Source: Promethearchaeota archaeon (GTDB lineage Archaea > Asgardarchaeota > Lokiarchaeia > Sigynarchaeales > SOKP01). Taken from it: a stretch of DNA of 7,226 nt. The DNA lies in NCBI GenBank assembly GCA_019058515.1, contig JAHPYY010000206.1, forward strand, positions 1 through 7,226. Reading direction: 5' to 3'. Both the position numbers and the translations under genes were made by a program. The number at the start of each line of letters is the position of its first letter. Position 1 is the first letter of the stretch. This document shows, piece by piece, positions 1 through 4,993 of this stretch. Below the pieces are notes generated by a model. That model had not been told where the DNA came from, ran no database searches, and saw only the letters and a program-made list of their open reading frames with translations.

Positions 1-1607
1 CCTTTAAGACCTACGCGGATAAAATGGCTTTAGAATATCTTGGAATAGAAATTACTTTCAAGCAGTTAGACGAATACTCAAACCAATTTGCAAATACTTT
101 AATTGCAAATGGCTTTAAAAAAGGAGATGTAGTAGGGATTAACCTACCTAATTCCCCACAATATTTAATAGGTGTAGTTGGCACCTTAAAAGCGGGGTGT
201 ATAGTCTCTGGAGTCTCTCCTCTACTTTCTGCAATGCAAATTCAGTATCAGTTAAATGATTTAGGTTCTGGAGGAAAGAGTGTGGCTTTACTTACTTTAG
301 ATGCAATTTTCGCAGGCCATATTACGAAAATAGCGAGTAAAATCCCTCAATTAAGACTTGTCATCACTACTAATGTAGCGAGTTTTCTTCCCAAAATTAA
401 ACAGGTACTAGGAAAAGCGCTAGGGAAAGTACCAAAGGGAAAAGTCACTCCTCTTTCAGGTAAAACGGTAATCGATTTCCATAAAGACATTTTAAACGTA
501 GCTTCAAAAACTCCAGTCGATGTAGGTTTAACTCCGGACGATATTGGTTGGATACAATACACTGGAGGAACAACGGGACCGCCAAAAGGAGCAATGTTGA
601 GCCATCGAAACTGCGTTTCAAATATGTTAAGCATAATTGCTTGGCTTCAATGGGAACTTGGAAAAGGAGTTATGTGCTCTGGTTTTCCAATGTTTCATAT
701 AGCGGGATTAACAGTATGCGAGAGCGCCGTATACGCGGGCTGGCCTCAATTGCTTATTCCTAACCCAAGAGATACCGATCACATAGTTAAATTAATGGAG
801 AAATATAAACCGACGAATTTAGTAAATGTTCCATCCTTGTTCCAGCTTTTAATTAAGAATCCCAAGTTTAAGGAATTAGATCACTCAAAATTAGGTACTT
901 GCATATCAGCGGCTTCTCCGTTTCCAAAAGAATCTCAAGTTGAGCTTGAAAGTATTATTGGAGAAGATAAGTTATTAGAACTATATGGTATGACTGAATT
1001 ATCCCCTGTTGCAACTATGAATCCTTCATTAGGTAAGAAAAAACTAGGCAAAGTTGGGATGCCGATTCAAAACATCGAACTGAAGATCGTGGATCCCGAA
1101 ACTAACGAACCAGTTCCGTTAGGAGAACCAGGTGAAATTTGCGCTAAAGGCCCATTAGTTATGCAGGGGTATTACAATAAACCAGACGAAACGAAGAAAG
1201 CAATAGATGCAGACGGATATATGCATTCGGGAGATGTGGGTTTTATGGACGAAGATGGCTTTTTAAAAATCGTGGATAGAACCAAAGACATGATTATTGT
1301 GGGAGGATTTAAAGTTTTTTCTTCTAAAGTCGAAGATGTCTTGACTCAACACCCTGCTATCGGCATAATTGCCCTAATTGGGCGACCTAATCCCGATCGC
1401 CCAGGCTCGGAAATTGTTAACGCCTACATTCAACTCGATCCGGATTACAGCTACGACGGCAACGAAGACGCGCTTAAAGAAAGCATAATAAATTTTGCAA
1501 AGGAAAATTGTTCTCCTTACGAAGTTCCTAAGGCTATTCATGTTATGGAAATAATTCCCTTAACGAGCGTGGGAAAAGTGGATAAAAAGGTACTGAGAGA
1601 ACGCTAA
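1..1607 (+). CDS. Acyl-CoA synthetase (AMP-forming), FadD/CaiC-like; 5'-truncated by window edge
   Basis: The product should activate a carboxylic acid, probably a medium- or long-chain fatty acid, through an acyl-adenylate to its CoA thioester in the cytoplasm. The reading frame is open from base 3. The ATG at 24 is not the true start, because it aligns with internal Met50 of the paralogue at 4994-6724 and the preceding residues FKTYADK align with FDKFPDV; about 42 residues are missing. Numbering from that Met, the ANL-superfamily motifs are the phosphate-binding loop YTGGTTGPPKGA (179-190), YGMTE (321-325), HSGD (401-404), the hinge-region DRTKD (418-422) followed by GGFKVF, and the C-terminal catalytic lysine in TSVGK (K518). 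All expected catalytic elements are present, so it looks active. Substrate cannot be read from sequence. A T9 run follows the TAA stop. By eye it is about three-quarters identical to the paralogue. Confidence 0.95.
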   Translation, partial: FKTYADKMALEYLGIEITFKQLDEYSNQFANTLIANGFKKGDVVGINLPNSPQYLIGVVGTLKAGCIVSGVSPLLSAMQIQYQLNDLGSGGKSVALLTLDAIFAGHITKIASKIPQLRLVITTNVASFLPKIKQVLGKALGKVPKGKVTPLSGKTVIDFHKDILNVASKTPVDVGLTPDDIGWIQYTGGTTGPPKGAMLSHRNCVSNMLSIIAWLQWELGKGVMCSGFPMFHIAGLTVCESAVYAGWPQLLIPNPRDTDHIVKLMEKYKPTNLVNVPSLFQLLIKNPKFKELDHSKLGTCISAASPFPKESQVELESIIGEDKLLELYGMTELSPVATMNPSLGKKKLGKVGMPIQNIELKIVDPETNEPVPLGEPGEICAKGPLVMQGYYNKPDETKKAIDADGYMHSGDVGFMDEDGFLKIVDRTKDMIIVGGFKVFSSKVEDVLTQHPAIGIIALIGRPNPDRPGSEIVNAYIQLDPDYSYDGNEDALKESIINFAKENCSPYEVPKAIHVMEIIPLTSVGKVDKKVLRER

Positions 1608-1625
1608 TCCATATAAAATTTAAAC

Positions 1626-1634
1626 TTTTTTTTT
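1626..1634 (+). terminator. T9 tract, archaeal-type U-tract terminator
   Basis: Nine consecutive T residues begin 19 nt after the TAA of the first acyl-CoA synthetase. Archaeal RNA polymerase can terminate at such U-tracts without a stable hairpin, and none is obvious here. The position fits termination of the ligase transcript before the oppositely oriented Cys-rich locus. Confidence 0.55.
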
Positions 1635-1696
1635 CCTCTAACTTAATCCTACTAAAATTCACATAAATAGAAGAAGAAATTGAAAGATGGAAGAAA

Positions 1697-1888
1697 CTAA
1701 AAAATAGTGTTGAGGAAGTCGAGGGAAGGGCACGTGGACTTGTTTTCTGCGCAACATTTTTTGCACGATTCGTGAATCTGCTTAAGCTCTTCTCTCACGG
1801 GCTCTAACTCCTCTTCGGAAAACTCGCGAAAGTCTTCGAGCAACACGCAAAACGAGTAAAAGTTGATGTTGGTGTGACCGAGCCTCAC
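1697..1888 (-). CDS. Small Cys-rich protein, second tandem module; 5'-truncated copy, possibly a gene remnant
   Basis: This is a 63-residue frame with a GTG as its only plausible start. It ends at TAG. I do not recognise the family. It repeats the C-terminal module of the neighbouring 115-residue frame: residues from CREF (just upstream of the GTG) to LDFLN align without gaps, 36 of 63 positions identical by my count. All five cysteines are conserved in spacing (C14, C42, C45, C46, C53, i.e. C-x27-C-x2-C-C-x6-C), as is the block LLEDFREFSEE. The cysteine cluster suggests metal binding or disulphides, but this is inference. Homology extends four codons upstream of the GTG, and the same frame runs back to the TAG at 1913-1915 that ends the first copy. 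There is no ATG, promoter or Shine-Dalgarno site of its own. It could be a decayed duplicate, or the second domain of a protein made by stop readthrough. The intact cysteine pattern argues that decay, if any, is recent. Confidence 0.45.
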   Translation of the reverse strand: MRLGHTNINFYSFCVLLEDFREFSEEELEPVREELKQIHESCKKCCAENKSTCPSLDFLNTIF

Positions 1889-1897
1889 GAACTCTCG
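1709..1897 (-). repeat. Cys-module tandem repeat, unit 2
   Basis: This is the 189-base second unit of a two-unit tandem repeat; unit 1 is at 1946-2134. The encoded 63 residues align gap-free with unit 1, with identical cysteine spacing. The central stretch coding for LLEDFREFSEE is the best conserved at both DNA and protein level. Elsewhere the DNA has diverged considerably, so the duplication is not very recent. Confidence 0.75.
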
Positions 1898-1899
1898 GC

Positions 1900-1912
1900 A
1901 AAAATAAAAAAA
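1900..1912 (-). terminator. U7-A-U5 tract directly after the amber stop
   Basis: Read on the minus strand, the TAG at 1913-1915 is followed at once by TTTTTTTATTTTT. Such a tract can act as an archaeal terminator, which would end the 115-residue gene's transcript and leave unit 2 untranscribed. Alternatively it is a low-complexity linker between two in-frame modules. Confidence 0.4.
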
Positions 1913-2260
1913 CTATGATTTGGGTTGAGAAATGTTAAGTAGGGAATTTAAAAAATCGAAAGTGCTACACTTATGGTTCCCGTTTTCGCAACACTTCTGG
2001 CACGAATTTCGAACGCTATTCAGTTCCTCTCGCACGGGGTTTAACTGTTCTTCGGAGAACTCTCGAAAGTCTTCCAACAGCTCGCAAAACTCATAGTGGT
2101 CTACATTAGTTTCACCGTTAGCGATTAACTCTCGAAGCTTGGCAACGGTTTCTTGTCGAAAAGTTTCGGGGTCGCGCTTTCTGTCCATCTCCGCTTTTAC
2201 TACTTCCGATTTCGTGGCTTGGTACAAGGTTTCTAGCTCGCTGTACTTCAAGTAGCGCAA
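1913..2260 (-). CDS. Small Cys-rich hypothetical protein, first tandem module (115 aa; start uncertain)
   Basis: I do not recognise the family. The frame is open from a TAA at 2297-2299 to a TAG at 1913-1915. It has no ATG near its beginning: the longest version starts at TTG (2260), and the first ATG is at 2188, giving 91 residues. The Tyr/Leu-rich segment before that ATG (YLRYLKYSELETLYQ) looks protein-like, so the longer form is preferred with caution. Residues 43-105 form the Cys module: C59, C87, C90, C91 and C98 in a C-x27-C-x2-CC-x6-C pattern, preceded by a charged helical stretch (LLEDFREFSEE...PVREEL). A zinc-binding or disulphide-stabilised small domain is plausible but unproven. 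There is no signal peptide or membrane segment. Sampled lines are about 43-47% GC against about 30% in sampled lines of the ligase and LRR genes, suggesting a different origin. A second copy of the module follows in frame after the stop. Confidence 0.5.
   Translation of the reverse strand: MRYLKYSELETLYQATKSEVVKAEMDRKRDPETFRQETVAKLRELIANGETNVDHYEFCELLEDFREFSEEQLNPVREELNSVRNSCQKCCENGNHKCSTFDFLNSLLNISQPKS
1946..2134 (-). repeat. Cys-module tandem repeat, unit 1
   Basis: This is the 189-base first unit (residues 43-105 of the 115-residue frame), partner of the unit at 1709-1897. Both units encode five cysteines in identical spacing and end in DFLN. The start-to-start distance of 237 bases is a multiple of three, so both units share one reading frame. 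Confidence 0.75.
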
Positions 2261-2383
2261 GTACCCTTGAGCTTCGAGGTAGTTTTGTGTTACACTTTAA
2301 TGCGATAAGGCGTAAGTGGTCCGAAAACCGGATAAAATGGAGAGGGGCGAAATTTTTCTTAACCCGAGCAACAAAAGATTAGG

Positions 2384-2414
2384 TATTTATAGCTAGCTGT
2401 CAATATTATTATAA
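2384..2414 (+). promoter_or_regulatory. Candidate TATA boxes in the divergent intergenic region
   Basis: Two AT boxes lie upstream of the ATG at 2440: TATTTATA (2384-2391) and TATTATTATAA (2404-2414). With the usual archaeal spacing of about 25 nt, they predict leaders of roughly 25 nt or only a few nt for the 440-residue protein gene. The first box also reads CTATAAATA on the minus strand and could serve the Cys-rich gene with a leader near 100 nt. Between the boxes lies the 8-bp palindrome AGCTAGCT (2391-2398). No Shine-Dalgarno site precedes the ATG. Confidence 0.35.
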
Positions 2415-2431
2415 CCAAGACAAATTTGGTT
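2413..2431 (+). promoter_or_regulatory. 6-bp inverted repeat just upstream of the start codon
   Basis: AACCAA (2413-2418) and TTGGTT (2426-2431) form a perfect inverted repeat with a 7-nt spacer, ending 8 nt before the ATG at 2440. It could be an operator half-site pair or a weak mRNA hairpin. It is short enough to be chance in AT-rich DNA. Confidence 0.2.
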
Positions 2432-2439
2432 TCTTTGAG

Positions 2440-3762
2440 ATGAATAATAATTCTTCTTCCGAAAAATTTAAAGCAAACACCGTTCCGATACGCGATCTAC
2501 AAGGTATTGATTGGTCAAAAGAAAGGTTTCGCGTATTAGAAACCAAGCTTGATTATAAAGTTAAAGAGGATTTTCTCGTTAAGTTACTTGTCGTTGAGTG
2601 GTTTAAAGAAAAAAAATCGGAGAGGTGGACACCACCCTCGCCTTTAAAACTAGCGGGATTTCAAGTGCGAGAAGATCGGTCTAAATTTAACTACGACTAC
2701 GAATGGATCTTATACATAGATGTGAATCCGAAACTCGATAAAATAGACGGAAACTGGCTACGCTCTCTCGGGATGCTAGAACTAAATCAGAACGATGGCG
2801 AATATAACTACTTATGGAGCAATTCCATACCAAACCCCGTTCGCCAAGAGTTTGATCAGATCTGCTCGGAACTTTCTTTATGGGTAAAAAGGAACTTTCA
2901 ATCGGCTCTACCTCTCCTAGAACGGAAATTTGGCGATAAAAAGGTTACTGACCATCTTATAACAGAGTTAAAAAGAAACGATCCAAAGAATCTAGAGCTA
3001 TTCTTCAAGGAACATCTTCTCGAAAAACATGTAGATCGTAGTGGGTACCTTACTAGCGACTATTATAAGATTGATAAAGAGGTGTTAGCAAAATTAGACG
3101 AGGTACCTAACGAAAAACTCCTAGCTAACCTTAAAACCTACTTGTTTAAGAGCTTGAATAGAATAGACCTTACAGACGAAAATAATTTTGACTCGAATAT
3201 AGACGTTGTTATTCAGGAATTACCAAAATACATAGGAGAAGCTAAAGTCGCTAAATACCTCAATACCTTTCACGACTTGAGATACCTCCAACCTTGGATA
3301 CGCGGAGACGAGTCGTACGTTCCGCTAGACAAAATCGAAGGTTTTGTAATAGAAGGCATGCTTAGTCAAAGCGCCAATTTTTCGAGGGAAAGCGCGTTAT
3401 TTTTCAAAAAACTAACGAGGACTCTGATAAAGCTTACGATGGGATCGAACTTCGGCAAATACGAGACAATAACTTCCCAAGAACGGTGTGAGCTGGACGC
3501 GTACGACGACGAATTTCAGTTCGAAACAGTCTACTTAGGTTGCTCCATATTAAAAACATTGAGGGTTTTGGAAGAAAAGGTTGGGTTAAATGCAATTAAA
3601 AATATATTCAACGAAATGTTTTCTACAACTACTTTTCGAAAAGAGTTTTTAACGCACCTTGGTTCATTTGTCGAGAACTACGGATATTACCACGACGACG
3701 AGATTAAAAGCTTTTTGGACGAGGGTTTATATTATGGCGAAAAGCTTTTAGAAATTCTATAA
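2440..3762 (+). CDS. Hypothetical protein, 440 aa, unrecognised family
   Basis: I recognise no known domain or catalytic motif. The protein is intact, charged and Lys/Glu-rich, with no signal peptide or membrane helix, so it is probably cytoplasmic. The N-terminal part (about 20-130) has mixed character with many aromatics, including WTPPSPLKLAGF (63-74) and YDYEWILYIDV (85-95), suggesting a beta-containing domain. From about 135 the pattern is predominantly helical, through to the C-terminus (about 360-440), which contains YLGCSILKTLRVLEEKVG (365-382) and a Tyr-rich tail (YGYYHDD, YYGEKLL). Only three cysteines are visible (142, 350, 368). The ATG at 2440 is the only good start: the frame upstream is open only to a TAG at 2379-2381 or thereabouts and holds no other ATG. 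The LRR gene follows 94 bp downstream on the same strand but has its own candidate TATA box, so joint transcription is uncertain. It is probably a lineage-restricted gene. Confidence 0.85.
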   Translation: MNNNSSSEKFKANTVPIRDLQGIDWSKERFRVLETKLDYKVKEDFLVKLLVVEWFKEKKSERWTPPSPLKLAGFQVREDRSKFNYDYEWILYIDVNPKLDKIDGNWLRSLGMLELNQNDGEYNYLWSNSIPNPVRQEFDQICSELSLWVKRNFQSALPLLERKFGDKKVTDHLITELKRNDPKNLELFFKEHLLEKHVDRSGYLTSDYYKIDKEVLAKLDEVPNEKLLANLKTYLFKSLNRIDLTDENNFDSNIDVVIQELPKYIGEAKVAKYLNTFHDLRYLQPWIRGDESYVPLDKIEGFVIEGMLSQSANFSRESALFFKKLTRTLIKLTMGSNFGKYETITSQERCELDAYDDEFQFETVYLGCSILKTLRVLEEKVGLNAIKNIFNEMFSTTTFRKEFLTHLGSFVENYGYYHDDEIKSFLDEGLYYGEKLLEIL

Positions 3763-3816
3763 ACCGAAAAGCTGAGAAAATTTAAATAACGAACAATAAA
3801 TGTTTTTAATAAGAAA

Positions 3817-3826
3817 TTATAATATA
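3817..3826 (+). promoter_or_regulatory. TATA box candidate for the LRR protein gene
   Basis: TTATAATATA sits about 30-40 nt before the ATG at 3857, which predicts a start site near 3848 and a leader under 10 nt. A second consensus-like box, TTTAAATA (3781-3788), would give a leader of about 45 nt. No Shine-Dalgarno motif is visible, consistent with leaderless or short-leader initiation. Confidence 0.4.
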
Positions 3827-3856
3827 ACTGAACTCTGCGTAAAATAACTAGACAAT

Positions 3857-4954
3857 ATGGAATTTAGGGTAAACAAGAATATCACTCTTAGACTGGAGGA
3901 TGGAATCACTAATATTTATGTGGGTAACGAATTGTTTAGGCAATGTAAGTTTCTACTATTAGTCGGAAAGGGGAAAAATATGCTCAATAATAACGACTTA
4001 ACTTCTATCGACGATGCTGTTGAAAAATTGGATACATTGCTCGAGGGTACCAAAGCCATGAGCGAAATCATCTCTCCCGAGGTGGAATTCTGGGGTCATT
4101 GCTCGAATATACAAGGATGGGCAGAGTGCGATTATGATTCCCATTTCCTTCACGCGAATATGGCGTTTCCTCTCTTAAAAAGGCTCAAGGAACTAGGAGA
4201 TAGTCAAGCGAAAAAAATATTCGCAGAAGAAATCGTTAATCGCTATATGGAAGGTAACAAGACCGTTCGAACCTATCTAATAGAGGAAGGTTTTCTAAAC
4301 GACTTAACCCCCGAGGAAAGAGCGTTTATTTTAAAGAACGAAAGTTCGATAATTATAGAAATGGAACGTTTTATATCAGACCGAATCGACATTGTGGGTA
4401 ATGTAAAACTTGCAGGAAAGGGCTTTCAATTATCCGACGACAAAATTATCGCCCTCAGATTAGATGGAAAAGAACAACATAGGTTCCCTCCGCAGATAAA
4501 ATTGCTTAAATCACTAAAAACATTAATATTACGCGGATTTTTAGATAAAGACGTACCCGAATGGATCGGTGATCTCCAAAACCTTGAATATCTAGACCTT
4601 TGCGATAGCCAGCTCGAGACTTTACCAAAAACTATCGGGAAGCTTAGAAACTTGGTGAGATTAGATCTATCCCGAAATAAATTAGTCAATCTTCCAAAAG
4701 AAATCGTTGGGCTAAAAAACCTAGAATATTTCGATATGGCAGATAATCGTTTAATTATTTTCCCTATTGAGCTGTGCGAGCTAACAAAATTAGTATCTTT
4801 GGGGTTAGGGAAAAATGAAATAAATAAAATCCCATCGAGTATAGAGAAGTTAATAAATTTGAGGGATATCTATCTGGTCAACAATCCCTTGAGAACACTC
4901 CCTAAAGAGCTCCTCGAACTGCCAAAAATTGAGTTTATAGGTAAACCGTTCTAA
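3857..4954 (+). CDS. Leucine-rich-repeat protein with Lokiarchaeal-type N-terminal domain
   Basis: This 365-residue protein has two parts. Residues 1 to about 160 form a non-LRR domain with conserved-looking blocks SPEVEFWGHCSN (73-84), GWAECDYD (87-94), LHANMAFPLLKRL (98-110) and YLIEEGFLNDL (140-150). From memory, this domain heads many LRR proteins in Lokiarchaeia, but its function is unknown. After a linker with a short helical stretch come seven LRRs in an exact 23-residue period, starting at 197, 220, 243, 266, 289, 312 and 335, plus a half repeat at 358. The pattern is LxxLxLxxNxLxxLPxxIxxLxx, with NLEYLDL and NLVRLDLSRNKL the clearest. This is the short, bacterial/Shoc2-like LRR type, expected to fold into a solenoid for protein binding. 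There is no signal peptide or membrane anchor, so it should be cytoplasmic. The partner is unknown. No enzymatic domain is fused, unlike some LRR-GTPases. Confidence 0.9.
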   Translation: MEFRVNKNITLRLEDGITNIYVGNELFRQCKFLLLVGKGKNMLNNNDLTSIDDAVEKLDTLLEGTKAMSEIISPEVEFWGHCSNIQGWAECDYDSHFLHANMAFPLLKRLKELGDSQAKKIFAEEIVNRYMEGNKTVRTYLIEEGFLNDLTPEERAFILKNESSIIIEMERFISDRIDIVGNVKLAGKGFQLSDDKIIALRLDGKEQHRFPPQIKLLKSLKTLILRGFLDKDVPEWIGDLQNLEYLDLCDSQLETLPKTIGKLRNLVRLDLSRNKLVNLPKEIVGLKNLEYFDMADNRLIIFPIELCELTKLVSLGLGKNEINKIPSSIEKLINLRDIYLVNNPLRTLPKELLELPKIEFIGKPF

Positions 4955-4957
4955 AAT

Positions 4958-4965
4958 AAAAAAAA
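4958..4965 (-). terminator. T8 tract ending the minus-strand acyl-CoA synthetase
   Basis: The plus strand has eight A residues here, so the minus-strand transcript carries U8 about 30 nt after the TAA at 4994-4996. On the plus strand, a T5 run at 4974-4978 is a weaker candidate for the LRR gene. The 39-bp gap between the two convergent stops is almost wholly A/T. Confidence 0.45.
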
Positions 4966-4993
4966 TAAGAGTATTTTTAGTATCTAAGCGAAC

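Noticed and set aside
24..26. ATG at 24 as the start of the first acyl-CoA synthetase
   Set aside because: It aligns with internal Met50 of the full-length paralogue, and the frame is open and homologous upstream to the window edge.
347..763. Open frames at 347-634 (-) and 548-763 (+)
   Set aside because: Both lie inside the acyl-CoA synthetase frame, which has a full set of family motifs; these are out-of-frame shadows.
1913..1915. Amber codon read as pyrrolysine
   Set aside because: There is no PYLIS-like structure or methylamine methyltransferase context, a U-tract follows directly, and TAG also ends the unit 2 and right-edge frames as an ordinary stop.
2319..2333. TCCG-aaaac-CGGA hairpin as a terminator or small RNA
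   Set aside because: The stem is only 4 bp, with no U-tract or conserved context.
2182..2379. Plus-strand open frame reading HFNAIRRKWSENRIKWRG near 2290-2345
   Set aside because: It has no ATG, is largely antisense to the Cys-rich frame, and ends at a TAG near 2380; probably chance, though the non-overlapping 3' part could be a remnant.
4426..4689. 87-residue minus-strand frame
   Set aside because: It is antisense to the LRR repeats and has no promoter or recognisable sequence.
1608..4993. Segment between the inverted ligases as a transposon or integron-like element
   Set aside because: No transposase, integrase, terminal inverted repeats or target-site duplication is visible; the inverted homology is coding sequence only.
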